Shown here: in pieces, positions 1-11,580 of the stretch
Numbering within the stretch: position 1 is the stretch's first letter
How the letters are laid out: the number at the start of each line of letters is the position of its first letter
Assembly (NCBI GenBank): GCA_945910005.1
Contig: OX246749.1
Span: 33,816,084 to 33,880,083 of the forward strand
Source of the DNA: Isoperla grammatica
Taxonomy: Eukaryota > Arthropoda > Insecta > Plecoptera > Perlodidae
Direction: 5' to 3'
DNA: 64,000 nt
Notes under the pieces: model-generated
What the model was told of the DNA's origin: nothing
Seen by the model: the letters and a program-made list of their open reading frames with translations, nothing else
Databases searched by the model: none
Made by a program: the position numbers and the translations under genes

Positions 1-668
1 GCAGGTATAGGTCTGTCTCATGTGCAGGTATAGGTCTGCCTCTGGTGCAGGTATAGGTCTGTCTCATGTGCAGGTATAGGTCTGCCTCATGTGCAGGTAT
101 AGGTCTGTCTCATGTGCAGGTATAGGTCTGCCTCATGTGCAGGTATAGGTCTGCCTCATGTGCAGGTATAGGTCTGCCTCATGTGCAGGTATAGGTCTGC
201 CTCATGTGCAGGTATAGGTCTGCCTCATGTGCAGGTATAGGTCTGCCTCATGTGCAGGTATAGGTCTGCCTCATGTGCAGGTATAGGTCTGCCTTATGTG
301 CAGGTATAGGTCTACCTCATGTGCAAGTATAGGTCTGCCTCATGTGCAGGTATAGGTCTGCCTCATGTGCAGGTATAGGTCTGCCTCATGTGCAGGTATA
401 GGTCTGCCTCATGTGCAGGTATAGGTCTGCCTCATGTGCAGGTATAGGTCTGCCTCATGTGCAGGTATAGGTCTGCCTCATGTACAGGTATAGGTCTGCC
501 TCATGTGCAGGTATAGGTCTGCCTTATGTGCAGGTATAGGTCTACCTCATGTGCAAGTATAGGTCTGCCTCATGTGCAGGTATAGGTCTGTCTCATGTGC
601 AGGTATAGGTCTGCCTCATGTGCAGGTATAGGTCTGTCTCATGTGCAGGTATAGGTCTGCCTCATGTG
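1..668. repeat. 23-bp tandem array (about 29 copies)
   Basis: The unit starts GCAGGTATAGGTCTGCCTCA and is 23 bp long, repeated about 29 times with few substitutions; the array starts at the window edge and may extend further left. A diagnostic trio of variant units (CCTTATG, then CTACCTC, then GCAAGTA) occurs near 291 and again near 521, exactly 230 bp or ten units later, so a ten-unit block was duplicated. No coding function is supported. Confidence 0.97.
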
Positions 669-1423
669 TAGATAGGCTTCTCAACATTATGTAATATATA
701 GATGGTACAATATATACCAACCAATGTATCAAATATATTGTATCTGTTTGAGAATAAAATGATCTGAAATCTGAATCTGACCACAACAAAAACACATTTC
801 TTGCGATTTTAATAATGGTGGTAGTCCTTGCTCTTACCAGGTCGAAACAGGTTAATATATCAATGTTGCTTTTTTTCTCCCATTGTAGCGACCCCCAAGT
901 GTTTTGCATAAATCCAATTAGAAAAATATAACTTTTTTTGTTTTTAATTTTATTACCTGAATCCCACTCTAAGGTGTGACCGGAATAACATTGAATACTA
1001 CATAACTGTCATATTTCGGTTATTATCATTATTAATGACAGCATCGGACCGAAGGTTTGCATCACACAAGGCTCAACCAATGAAAGTATCCATCTAACTC
1101 TCAAACAACTCAGCATCCCGCGGGCAAATACACCTGTTTTGACATCACACACGTTACCGTTTAGCTTTAGAAGGTCTTTGCATTTAATAATTCAATCGAA
1201 CAGTGAGCGGTAATCGAAGGTCTACGACTGCGCGTGGGGTCGAATTATTCGCGGCTATGTTGGTAGCAACAACAACAACAACGTCTTCAGGAAGGAACGA
1301 GTTTTGGGTTAAGGCTGATCCGACATGGGTTGGGCACTTTCGCAACCCGGAAATAATAATGAACGAATGTTATACTTGTGGGAATCGTTACAGTAATTGT
1401 TATTGGTTCGTTTTGTCAGGGAG
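669..1423. other. unassigned A/T-rich spacer
   Basis: I see no gene or recognisable element here. There is a short (ACA)n run near 1268-1282. Confidence 0.5.
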
Positions 1424-1484
1424 TATTTACGTGACGCCACAGCGGCAAATATGTGTTTACATATTTTTAGCTGTCAATAGATGA
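1424..1484. mobile_element. fragment of dispersed MITE family F
   Basis: This stretch resembles one terminus of the fold-back elements at 10311-10647 and 53019-53376: GGGAGTATTTACGTGACGCC followed by TTTTTAGCTGTCAATAG. Only the end is recognisable. Confidence 0.45.
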
Positions 1485-1754
1485 TTGATTGATTGATTCT
1501 TTGTTTTCAACAGACCGAGGTCCGAGTCCCACTAGTGTTCATGTCACTAGTGTTTGAAAGAATTGTTTGTTAATTAACCAAAATTACCGTTTCTCTGACT
1601 TATCTTTACAGTTATTTCTGAATTTATTTTGTAGTTTTGTATGTATATTTTATTTTGTATGTATATAGTTATTTTGTATAGTTTGTACTAATATTTGTAT
1701 TCTTTACAAATCATACGGTGAAAATAAATAAATAAATAAATTCAATATTTGGTG

Positions 1755-1880
1755 ATTGATGATCCATACATTCAATACATTATATATACATACGTTTCTT
1801 TTCGTCAAAAGACAATTATTGATGATCCATACATTCAATACATTATATATACATACGTTTCTTTTCGTCAAAAGACAATT
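1755..1880. repeat. 63-bp tandem duplication
   Basis: Two adjacent, essentially identical 63-bp copies start at 1755 and 1818 (ATTGATGATCCATACATTCA). It is a recent local duplication in A/T-rich DNA. Confidence 0.9.
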
Positions 1881-1989
1881 ATATATTTTTGTAAAAGCCG
1901 CTCTCTTAGCTTTAAGAAATCAGTTATTATCAAACTCTAGCCTGTTGTCTTGTAGTTTAGCGTGTCTATCAATGAACTATAATCGAGAT

Positions 1990-2075
1990 GGTGATAGGTG
2001 AGGACTACCCTAATACGGGATTCGAACTCACTTCCCTTCGTTACAGAAGACTTGGACAACCGCATGTCTGTTTGT
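1990..2075 (-). other. tRNA-like relic (possible SINE head)
   Basis: Read on the minus strand there is a B-box-like GAGTTCGAATCCC with GGTTGTCCAAG about 30 bases upstream. The T-stem and acceptor stem do not pair well, so I do not call a functional tRNA. Confidence 0.3.
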
Positions 2076-2170
2076 CACCAATTGGAGTCAAAATAACGCA
2101 TCTACCGAATTGTAATTTCTTCCGTACGTCGAAAACTATATATATTTTGATAAATATAATTAAAATATTA

Positions 2171-2303
2171 AGGGCCGGTCTTACAATTATTTGTAGCAAT
2201 TAAGCTATTTGGAGGATTTCAAGAGTTTTGATTGGTCGTTGCCATGGAGACAACAAGCTATTCGACGAATATGTATTTATTAGGATATTGTAAGACTGGA
2301 CCT
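2171..2303 (+). mobile_element. MITE family G, copy 1
   Basis: A short non-coding element of about 135 bp begins AGGGCCGGTCTTACAAT and ends ATTGTAAGACTGGACCT, so its ends are inverted repeats. Other copies are at 10828-10968, 25777-25912 and (minus) 52003-52136. The core includes a conserved GTTGCCATGGAGACAACAAG. Confidence 0.75.
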
Positions 2304-2447
2304 TAACTATCTCCTATCCTACAAATTACCTAAAACAAACTTATGAACAGTTAAACAAATGGCCTGTTATAATTAATATTAGTTTCATTATTTTATTCAT
2401 TTTTGTCACATATGAACGCAAGTACATTTTTTAAAGGCATCATGATC

Positions 2448-2514
2448 TCACTGCAAATCAGTTTAGTTACTGAGTGGGTAGACTCTAAATATGAATTTAT
2501 TTATTTATTATTTA
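2448..2514 (+). mobile_element. SINE-A 3' end
   Basis: This is the 3' terminal part only of the dispersed SINE-A: CTGCAAATCAG, ACTGAGTGGGTAGACTCTAA and a (TTTA)n tail. It is heavily 5' truncated compared with the full copy at 19866-20340. Confidence 0.75.
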
Positions 2515-2630
2515 TTCACAAAAAAACAAATTCACATTTCTTTTGCGATCCCTCAACAACCACCCCGCCTTGTTAAGTTTTTTTTATTTACACCACAAAC
2601 TACGCCGCCGCTGACGAAACACCCGTTACA

Positions 2631-3118
2631 TGATGACGTCACAGGGCCGACGCCCAATAAACTGCGATAACGGGGAATCCCCGCGTCTCTGCGCATGTGG
2701 GTGACGTCACAGGGCCGATGCCCAATAAACTGCGATAACGGGGAATCCCCGCGTCTCTGCGCATGTGGGTGACGTCACAGGGCCGACGCCCAATAAACTG
2801 CGATAACGGGGAATCCCCGCGTCTCTGCGCATGTGCGTGACGTCATAGGGCCGACGCCCAATAAACTGCGATAACGGGGAATCCCCGCGTCTCTGCGCAT
2901 GTGCATGACGTCACAGGGCCGACGCCCAATAAACTGCGATAACGGGGAATCCCCGCGTCTCTGCGCATGTGCGTGACGTCATAGGGCCGACGCCCAATAA
3001 ACTGCGATAACGGGGAATCCCCGCGTCTCTGCGCATGTGGGTGACGTCACAGGGCCGACGCCCAATAAACTGCGATAACGGGGAATCCCCGCGTCTCTGC
3101 GCATGTGCGTGACGTCAC
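2631..3118. repeat. 68-bp array with CRE and kappa-B-like palindromes
   Basis: Seven full 68-bp units lie here, plus an eighth partial start. Each begins with the palindrome TGACGTCA (2634, 2702, 2770, 2838, 2906, 2974, 3042, 3110), the consensus cAMP response element. Each full unit also carries GGGGAATCCCC, which fits the NF-kappa-B consensus GGGRNWYYCC. The block is much more G+C- and CpG-rich than its surroundings. It could be a transcription-factor binding array or simply a GC-rich satellite; no gene is seen to start here. Confidence 0.9.
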
Positions 3119-3322
3119 AGGATGTGTTCTCAATACTCTCAAGGCTGCGGCGCGGTCGATCGTCCCAGTTATCGATAGATCTATTATCAATCGATACACG
3201 ATTGATTGATATCGCATTAGTTATTCGGTTTCTTGTTGGTTTCATGTTTGTCGCACAAGGACGTCGGGATAAAAAACTAGCGGAGATGTCTTTTGTAATA
3301 ACACTCTCTTGATTGGTGAGAC

Positions 3323-3612
3323 GTTGAGTGAGTAATATAGGGTAGAGTCCCCACGCCATCGGCAGTTTGTCTACCGTCTTATGCAGATGCTGCCCAAAAC
3401 ACTTTGGTAGGGTAGTAGGTGTTCGCCAAGCGACGCGATGACGGAGCCTGATTGGTCGGCTACTTCAACGAAGATATACGAAGACAGCCGAAAACTCTGT
3501 CATCGCGTCGATTGGCGAAGTTCTACTACCCGACTAAAGTATGTTGGGCAGCATAAGGAGGTAGACAGACTACCGATTGCGTTGTGCCTCTACCCTATAT
3601 TACTCACTCAAC
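3323..3612. mobile_element. fold-back MITE (290 bp)
   Basis: The left arm starts GTTGAGTGAGTAATATAGGG and the right arm ends with its exact complement (CCCTATATTACTCACTCAAC). The inverted similarity continues inward over roughly 120 bases per arm. There is no coding capacity. Confidence 0.8.
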
Positions 3613-3614
3613 GG

Positions 3615-4395
3615 TTAAGAGCGTTCGGAAGTAGTTTTGATGATTTAAGTGAACTAATTACTCTTAAACAAATACGAGTAGGATTATTAAGAAAATTTAC
3701 CAACTTGCAGAGGGATGTCATATCTACGCATGGTATTAAGTACATTTGTGACAAGCCTGCTCAAAAATAATATACTCACGTTTGAATTATGCAAATAAAT
3801 TGCTTTCTTCGAAAATGTTCGGCGAAATAATACGGAGTATTTGTTTAAAAATAGGTAGATTGTTTTTGAATAGGTTGGTGACAAATGTACTTAATACCAT
3901 GCATAGATATGACATCCCTCTACAAGTAGGTAAATATTTATAACAATCCTACTCAGTGGCGTAACTAGCACTTGTTTTTTGGGGGGGCGAATACTTTTTA
4001 AACCAGAATAGATTATTGGTCGGGGTGACCATGTGTAAGAAGTATGAAAAAACAGCAGACTGATAAAGGCTGCTTCTGAGAGCCTGTTCATAGAGAATTA
4101 TTTCTGTAAGATAGGTTGATATTATTTAGACACGAGTTCCTTACAAATATATTATGATATCTATTAAACAGGGATAATTGCATAGCAAATAGTGACATTT
4201 CTCCCGGTCGCAACAGCGGGTGAAACCAATAATAAATTGCATTTTGCCCCCCCATGCCCCTTCTTGACCGAACTAGGGGGGGGCGGCGACCCCCCTCGCC
4301 CCCCCGTAGTTACGCCTATGATCCTACTATTAGTTTAAGAGTAATTAGTTGACGGCCAATATATCTGTAAAACTTCTACTGCCGAACGCTCTTAA
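3615..4395. mobile_element. TTAA-flanked fold-back MITE, interrupted by a hAT-like element
   Basis: The left end TTAAGAGCGTTCGG and right end CCGAACGCTCTTAA are complementary, and long stretches inside pair (for example 3641-3690 with 4321-4385, and 3700-3760 with 3870-3930). TTAA at both edges fits a TTAA target-site preference. The element was later split by the insertion at 3954-4320. Its GAGCG end resembles MITE family C. Confidence 0.8.
3954..4320. mobile_element. hAT-like MITE with 8-bp target duplication
   Basis: The 367-bp insert has imperfect inverted ends CAGTGGCGTAACTA and TAGTTACGCCTATG. It is flanked by the exact 8-bp repeat ATCCTACT (3946-3953 and 4321-4328). Eight-bp duplications and CAGTGGCG-type ends are typical of hAT-family non-autonomous elements. 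It is G/C-tract rich with no ORF. It sits inside the older fold-back element at 3615-4395. Confidence 0.85.
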
Positions 4396-4403
4396 ATGCG
4401 GAC

Positions 4404-4620
4404 GACCAATCAGAGGCGCCCGTGAGTCTCGGCCGGCCTAGAGTGTCACGTGTTCCCGCTTCTGTGAATGAACGTGTACGCATGAGTGACCCATATCAAT
4501 GTCTAGTACGCCGCGCGGCCGCTAGATGTCACAGGTAATTGTGTCGACCAATGAGAGGCGCCCGTGAGTCTCAGCCGGACAGTGAGTGTCCCAAGGTCGC
4601 GCACGCGCTGATCAGGAGTC
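4404..4620. repeat. duplicated G+C-rich block
   Basis: A segment beginning GACCAATCAGAGGCGCCCGT at 4404 recurs, slightly diverged, at 4546. It is CpG-rich with CCAAT-type motifs; I see no attached gene. Confidence 0.6.
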
Positions 4621-4710
4621 AATGCTCGTGAGAAGTGGAGCAATGACGTCATCGCATGAGAAGTGGGAGGGAAGACATGTCCAGTGTCCACCAACCCTGG
4701 GGAACACCAC

Positions 4711-4885
4711 GATTTTTGTCCGCTAAAATTGGTTTAAAATTGTCACCAAATAAACATAATATTATTACGTCGTCTCTTAGAGCAATTACTGCTCTTTCTT
4801 ATGAATGTTTCTTTGTTCTAATAAATCTGCCAATTTTTCAAATGTTTTTATTTATCTATTGTTGCAACACACCTTTCAAAATTTA
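4711..4885 (+). repeat. dispersed repeat, also at 50135-50280
   Basis: Shared blocks include AAAATTG, TTGCTCTTTCT and GAATGTTTCTTTGTT, in the same order at 50135-50280. No termini or coding capacity were recognised. Confidence 0.5.
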
Positions 4886-7480
4886 AAAAAAAAATTAAAA
4901 CGGAACAGAGACAATTTCGTAACAAAGAACACTATCTAGTGGATGATCAAATTATGTTTTATCTTTTTTTTGGGACAATTTAAAAATATTTTCAAGCAAT
5001 TTGAAAAAAAATAAATCGGGGTTCCTCAGGGTAGGTAAACAAACAGCCCAGAGTTGTATAAAACTATCTCTTTTGGCAACACTATGGCGGAATGCATTCA
5101 ACTATAGTCGCCGTACATCTTCGGTAATGCTTCCGTCACGGATGGGTGAGCGGCAGCCAACCAGCGGCCGTGGCTAATGCAAATATCTGCTCGGGTTGGC
5201 CGAGACCGTAAACACGTCATTGATTGATGACGAAAGCATTACCGAAGTTGTTGTAAGAGAACTATAGCAGAAGCTTCCACTCTGGATGCACATAACGGCT
5301 TGTTATGACACAGCAATGCAACGTCACCGTTTAACCGGCAAGGAAACAGTTAAAGAATGTCGCAAGTCATCGGATGCAATCCTACTGTGTAATGGAGACT
5401 TCAGAGATCACTGCAAGGTCACAGGTTCGAGACCTGACAGACGGAAACTTTCACTTATTGTTAATTAAACGATTCGGTGTTAAGAGGAAGCTACGTACCA
5501 AAATAAGAATCGAACAGTCAACTGTTTGCAGATCGAATGTAGTACTGCACTACACGAGTCCTTCATACCTTATCTGTAGAGCCAAGTAAAATTTGTATTA
5601 ATCAAACAAAACTGTAGTTATACCCCTACTTAGTGTCATCATGCTAATTATGCAAATTTTGAATCGCGAAATAACGCGATATGGAGCTTTAACCACGAAA
5701 TCCACGAAATATCTGTGTATTTCCGAAATAAAGAAAATGTGTTAAATATTGTAAATTATCCTGTTTATATCCTTAATAATTCCTGTTTGAAGTAGAGGGT
5801 AGGATTTAGAAAAGTAGACATTTAAGTTGGTACTACCGGACTAGGCTATTTCGTCACTAGTTTAACGTTGGGAACACTTTAGATATCATTAGAATAACCT
5901 CAATACATTCCAACAAAATATATATATTAATCATTTATTTCATTTTCAAGATTATTAAAAGATTGTCATTTTAATAATTGTCAGTTTTGAAAATGTAATG
6001 GATGTAAACACAGTTTACATATGCGCTTTTAAACTTTTAAACTATTTAAACGTTTAAGCCTGTGACGTGTTAGTGTTAGTTTAGTTTTGGTTTAGTTTAA
6101 TTGACGTGTTAGCGTAGTATTTAGTGTTTAGAAGGCTCTTCGCGGCACAAGATTTCTTAGGACTTAAAGTGTTTTAGCATAATGTTTGCTAGCGTCGACG
6201 CCGTTTCTTGCCAAAACTTTTAATTTTTGTTTTTGTGATGACAAGAATAGACAATTAATAATGAATAATAATAACAGTGACTATTACACGCTGCAGGCAT
6301 CGAACCCACGTCCTCACACAACACTCGCTGCTACAAATAAGGCTACCACACACCTAACGCCCCTCGTAGTGACTGACCGCACACAACCAGGCCATGTTGC
6401 AACATGCTCGCACAGTGTTGCAACATGTCGTTGCACCGAGATGCAGTGAAAGGAGAACAACTTATGTTGATATGCAATCAGTTGCGTTTGATTGAACACT
6501 GGAGATTATTGGTTGATAGATGTGTATAGGCTGTACTTACTGTCGTTACATCATCGATAATAACTCTGGCGTTTACAACAATTGTTTAAGGTACTTTCAA
6601 ACCACTTTTTGCGTTTTTAAATATATCAATACAAAGAAACCTTGTGAATGGGGTATTATGCAATGTTAAAAAATGAAAACGATTATAATTTTGGACTACG
6701 TATGTTCACACTATTATACGTTTTACATTCACATTCCGCGACACTATTATTATAGCGATACAGATGAAAGTGTGTCGGTTAATATTTTGTATGTAATAGA
6801 GTTTGGAAAATAATATAGTGAAAAACGTTTTTTGGTCCATACGAATTGTTTTGTGTACCGTTTTTAAACCAATCATTAGTATTGTCACAAGACAAATAAT
6901 GGATAACCAAACCTATTCACGATATAATTTTTTAAACTTTCTTACAATATAACCAGTTAGTATACAAAATATGAACCTTTACGGTTTCATCTTGCTCGTA
7001 ACTTGATGTAATTGATAACAATATGTAGAAATTAAATAGTATCAGAAAGAAGCTGTATTTTAACCAATCCACGAATGCCCCGTTTGAGCCGAAATAACCC
7101 AAGTGGCTACTTCTGGTCATTTACCCATGTCGAGACTTAACTCATTCTAGGATCGTCTGATTTGTATATGTGCTTATATGTGTAGTTTATAGTTTTTATA
7201 GTTTTCATTAAAAAAAAACTAGCCTCTACATAGAGTTGTCATAAAGTACAGAACATACTTTGACATCGATGTGCAGTCATAATTATCCATGGATTGACTC
7301 AATACGAAAAGAAAAGCATAGAAAATAAGTCATCTAGTTAGAAAAATGCAGATATTTTTAGTTTGACATTGTTTAAAAGCTCCACTCCCTAGTTATGTGA
7401 CCACCACCCAGCACAACAAATAAATAACGTGATATAAAATTAATAAATACGATATGATTGTCGGGTTGTCACGGGGGTAA
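4886..7480. other. mostly unassigned A/T-rich DNA
   Basis: I found no supported gene. There is a short inverted repeat around 5118-5250 (TTCGGTAATGCTT and AAGCATTACCGAA). A tRNA-like minus-strand motif sits at 6287-6356 (B-box-like GGTTCGATGCC), which could be a SINE head. Confidence 0.45.
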
Positions 7481-7570
7481 GGGGTGGTCGGTCACATAGC
7501 GAAAGAGGGGAGCGTCAAACCTACAATCTCAAGTATATCTGATCGATGTCTGCCAGTCACTAGGTCGCCA

Positions 7571-7637
7571 GTGCAACAGAGTGCAACAGAGTGCAACAGA
7601 GTGCAACAGAGTGCAACAGAGTGCAATAGAGTGCAAC
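7571..7637. repeat. 10-bp tandem repeat (GTGCAACAGA)n
   Basis: Five exact GTGCAACAGA units are followed by one variant and a partial unit. Confidence 0.95.
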
Positions 7638-8040
7638 TGCTAACTACTACCTATAATATAGCTGCAGCCTCACGTCCGTAGCGCGCAGAGACCGTCACGA
7701 CTAGTTGGGCAACAGGTCGCGGGTTCAACAACCACCTCTCGGATTGTAATTACATAGTTTAGTGTGAAGCGTGATGTCCGTATAATGATGAGTGTGAGGT
7801 GACCCGTATCATAACACGCCGCATGCAGTTAAATGTCAGCAGTGACTGCAAGTGTCGAGTGAGAGTTGGATTATTAGAAACAATTAAAGGTTGAATTATA
7901 TTTCGAGGGGGGGGGTCACAGAAATTGTCACGAGATAAATAAAGTAAAAAAAAAAAAAAAAAAACGGCTTCATTTACGATGAATTGATGGTGTTTTTTTT
8001 TATGAGCATTTAACGTTTTTAGGGAAGCTACTGAAAGAGA

Positions 8041-8380
8041 TTAGGTTCACGAATGATATATTAAGTATTTCCGGTGTATTTACTGTGGACAATAATAAAA
8101 ATTAAAAAAACCGTGCATTTCGAGGGGGGTTGCAGCCCCCCCCCCCCCAACCCTCTCCCCCCGTATACGCAAATGACTGGAAATATCATTCTGATAATTT
8201 CACCAGATGTATCTTAATGTTTAGGTTCACGAATGATATATTTAGTATTTCCGGTGTATTTACTGTGGACAATAATAAAAAATAAAAACGTGGATTTGAG
8301 GGGTAATAGCACCCCCCCCCCCCCCCCCCCCCCCCCCCACCGCTCCACCCGTATACGCCAATGACAGTAGATATCATTCT
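8041..8380. repeat. 180-bp tandem duplication with poly-C tracts
   Basis: TTAGGTTCACGAATGATATA begins at 8041 and again at 8221, and similarity runs across the whole unit to a CCCGTATACGC motif. The second copy contains an uninterrupted C tract of about 26 bases (8313-8338), the first a C tract of about 10. The tracts are G-quadruplex-capable on the minus strand. Confidence 0.85.
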
Positions 8381-8586
8381 GCTTTGTCAATATGGTTTAT
8401 ATTTATACCAACTAACTTCCATGCCAATTATCAATTAAATTATTCCAACTTTCGTTTTCATCAGAGGGCCTATGATCACAACTATTTCAAAAGAGCGCCG
8501 GTTGTCAGTCAGTTAGTCACGGCCTTCTAAACACATCAGTATCTACTTCCGGTATCTCCTGTGAAATGACGCTGGCTACTCAGAAT

Positions 8587-8908
8587 GGCTTCGAAATCGA
8601 AAATCTGAATCTCTGTGTATAGTAAGCTCTGAATCACTGTGGTTTAGTAAGCTCTACTTACTGAATGCTCTTAGTCGTGTCTTACATTGTAATCAGTATG
8701 TTTTTTATATATAATTAATTTTATTACTAATTATCGAATTAATAATCAAAATAACTACGCTAATGGTTATATTTCATTCAGTCTGTAGGGCTTACCAAAA
8801 CATGCGCTGTTAGTTTAGATTTTCGACCTTTTGTTGAAATCTTGAGATATAATTAAACAATGAAAATTGTCTGCAGTTTTTGACGTCGAGACTACCCTTC
8901 GCTCTTAA
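8587..8908 (-). mobile_element. MITE family C, truncated copy
   Basis: It shares GGCTTCGAAATCGAAAATCT and, at the right end, GACGTCGAGACTACCCTTCG followed by CTCTTAA with the full elements at 20815, 37452 and 39203. The left terminus is missing. Confidence 0.7.
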
Positions 8909-8997
8909 TACAGGACCTAAACCTGCGTTTAAATTCATTGAGCATGTCAATATGAGACCTTTAACAACTATATCCGCTGATCAAGTTTGCCATTGTA

Positions 8998-9152
8998 ATC
9001 TTTGATTGGTTATTGCTCACTCGTCGATGGTGTTCGGAGCCTACAGGGTTGGTTTAGTCGTTTTAAATTAAAGCCCCCCACTGAAAATCAGTCTTGTTAC
9101 TGAGTGGGTAGACTCTTTAAACACGAACTTTATTTATTTTTATTTATTTAAC
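8998..9152 (+). mobile_element. SINE-A, 5' truncated
   Basis: This holds the 3' half of the SINE body (CTCACTCGTCGATGGTGTTC, ACTGAGTGGGTAGACTCT) ending in a TTTA-type tail. Confidence 0.8.
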
Positions 9153-9205
9153 CACAAGAGCGGACGGGACAGAGTTGCTTTATGTTCAGTTAGGGTAAAA
9201 ATATC

Positions 9206-9412
9206 AAACGAAGGTTGGAGAACAGTTGCACTTCAACAAATCCCCGTCTGAAATGTTGCAACAGTGTATTTGCAACAAACAGTGCCGTTTTGGCACAAAC
9301 ATGCATCCTACACCCAGCCAGGGTCAAAACATACATTATGTTTACCTTTGATGGGTAGTACGTGTTTGCAATGTTTTAGATTGTGTCTGGTTGAAGTTCT
9401 ACTGTTCTCCAA
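9206..9412. mobile_element. fold-back element related to MITE F
   Basis: Inverted ends GGTTGGAGAACAGTTGCACT and AGTTCTACTGTTCTCCAAC flank a non-coding centre. The end motif recurs inside MITE F copies near 53270 and 53575. Confidence 0.5.
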
Positions 9413-9884
9413 CATTGATTCTCTATTATACTAGTCCCAACGAAAGTATTCGCATACCGATCTCAGGTCATTGTCTACTGCCCCTTTCAACCGCGCGAAT
9501 TGAAAGAAAATCAACAGATACCTGGCGTTCTTTCACACATTCGTAAAAGCACGGTCGAATGCACAGGCGGTTTGGCCACACCCACCGTTACAGGTAACCA
9601 ACGGAACGTCTTAAATTATCCCCAATGAACGTGTTTAAATTAGATTGTAGAAATTAGCGAAGTAGAAAATAAAGTTGTCACCTTGGACACTCGGCTGTGT
9701 CGTAAGCATCAGAATACTTTCGTCGGGACAACTATACTACTGAAAAGCAACATAAAGAAATAGCTCTTTTAATCGTTAAAAACGGTATAATAATCAATTT
9801 TGTAAACTTTATCCGCTGTGGATAAAACTCTTACAGTTCGTAGTGGGCATATTTGTCTAAAAATATTGAAAACTCAATGGCCAT

Positions 9885-10255
9885 CGTGACGTCACGAGCG
9901 TCTCCCGCGCGCGACCAATGAGGGAGTCCCCCCGCGACGACGCGGCCTGGTTCGCCAGATTCCTACGTCAGCGCTAGTGTCGCTCTCTCACTCTTAGAGC
10001 AACAGTTGTGACGTCATAAGGATACTACCCCGCGCGCGACCAATGAGGGAGTCCCCCCGCGACGACGCGGCCTAGTTCGCAAGACTCCTACGTCAGCGCT
10101 AGTGTCGCTCTCACTCTCTCTCCCGCCGAGCAGACGCAACAAGTTCAAGGTCACGGGCCGCCTCGTCGCACGCACACGACCTTCAAGTGCGTGATGCGTG
10201 CGCATCGCATCGCGTGACGTCACACGGTCCATAACGGATGCGCTTACGGTTCAGC
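9885..10255 (+). promoter_or_regulatory. CpG-rich duplicated block, possible promoter region
   Basis: A CpG-rich segment is duplicated with a 125-bp period (CGCGCGCGACCAATGAGGGA at 9906 and 10031). It carries CCAAT motifs and three exact TGACGTCA palindromes (9887, 10009, 10215). It lies 1.3 kb upstream of the first recognised receptor exon, in the right orientation to be its promoter. That role is inference; no transcript start or leader exon is visible. Confidence 0.35.
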
Positions 10256-10310
10256 TGTCCTTACAAGACAGATATGAAATGGGCTCCATATGTAAACATA
10301 GCCTACATAT

Positions 10311-10647
10311 AGGGTGTATTCACATATTGCGCATGGTGGCCATACTAGAGGCCACAATGTCATGTGATTGGTAGTTCATTGTTACTATGTTTCAGCTGGT
10401 GCTTGATTGAAGTTCAACTGTTCTCTAACTTAGGTTTGCTATTATTACTGAAAGCAAAATAAATACACACTTGTTTTCTCGATTACTCTTGTAATCGTTT
10501 ACAAAGGCACACATAATCATTTCCGTGAACTTTATCAGGGGATATACGTGTTCAAACTCTGATATTTTCCCGTAAACAATATTATTCGAAATAGTACTAT
10601 AGGTGGCCTCCAATATGGCCGATGTGACGTCACGTGAATACTCCCGA
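10311..10647 (-). mobile_element. MITE family F
   Basis: The ends are GGTGTATTCAC and GACGTCACGTGAATACTCCC, with the inner terminal repeat ATGGTGGCC / GGCCTCCAATATGGCC. A full copy in the opposite orientation is at 53019-53376. Non-coding, about 335 bp. Confidence 0.75.
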
Positions 10648-10827
10648 TTGTTACAGCCGTATCGATTTTTATTTTATTTTGTGTAAATTTTAATTAATCA
10701 CGCTTAAACCTTGCGACTATATGTACGTAATAATTTACTATATCGTTTAATTATCATACATAACCTTTAAAACTTTGTCAGTATTGCTTGACTTACTACA
10801 TAATCTGCATGCTCGTTTCTTTATGTA

Positions 10828-10968
10828 AGGGCCGGTCTTACAATCTCCTAATAAGAAATGTATTTGTAGTAATTAAGCTATTTGGAGGAGTTCAAGGGTT
10901 TTGATTGGTAGTTGCCATGCAGAAAACAAGCTATTCGACGAATAAGTAGTTATTGGGACATTGTAAGT
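10828..10968 (+). mobile_element. MITE family G, copy 2
   Basis: It begins AGGGCCGGTCTTACAATCTC and ends GGGACATTGTAAG, matching copies at 2171, 25777 and 52003. Confidence 0.8.
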
Positions 10969-11032
10969 AATTAATGTGAACCTGTTCTGTCCAACTAACT
11001 TGTTGAGGGCTGGACAGAATGTCATTTATCAA

Positions 11033-11404
11033 GTTTAACAGGGAAGGATACCTCTACGTCAAAAACCGCACAAAATTTTCATTTTTAAATTATATCACAA
11101 TAATGGGCTTCGAAATCGAAAATCTGAATCAACTGTGGTTTAGTAAACCCTACACATTGAATGCGCTAAGTCGTGACTTAAATTATAATCAGTATGTTTT
11201 TTTATAAATAATCAATTTAATTACTAATTATCGAATTATAATCAAAATACTACGCTTATGGTTATAATATTTTATTCAATCTGTAGGGCTTACCAAAGCA
11301 AAGTTCGCTGCTGCTTTAGATTTTCGATTTCTTGTTGCAATCTTGAGATATAAATAAAATGAACATTTTTTGCGGTTTGTGACGTAGAGACTACCCTTTG
11401 CCCA
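11033..11404. mobile_element. MITE family C copy
   Basis: The left end TTAACAGGGAAGGATACCTC and inverted right end GACGTAGAGACTACCCTTTG enclose the usual TCGAAATCGAAAATCTGAAT / TTTAGATTTTCGATTTC pair. It is about 370 bp and non-coding. Confidence 0.75.
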
Positions 11405-11580
11405 ATTTTACTCGTTATCGCTAGAGTCTAACAGTTTCCATTATGTTTAGTTTTGTTCTTCAATACTCATTGATGTTTTATAAGTTGGTAGTTTAGTTTT
11501 AACTGTGTATCATCAGGTCACACTAGTGGAAGTGTCTAGTATGACTATTAATAACGTGTGGTTCTCTCTGTTCCTTCCAG

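Noticed and set aside
1..668. CRISPR-like regular repeats
   Set aside because: The 23-bp units are directly adjacent with no unique spacers, and the genome is clearly eukaryotic.
8313..8338. Poly-C tract as a functional i-motif or quadruplex switch
   Set aside because: Such homopolymers are common slippage products here and several others occur without any gene nearby.
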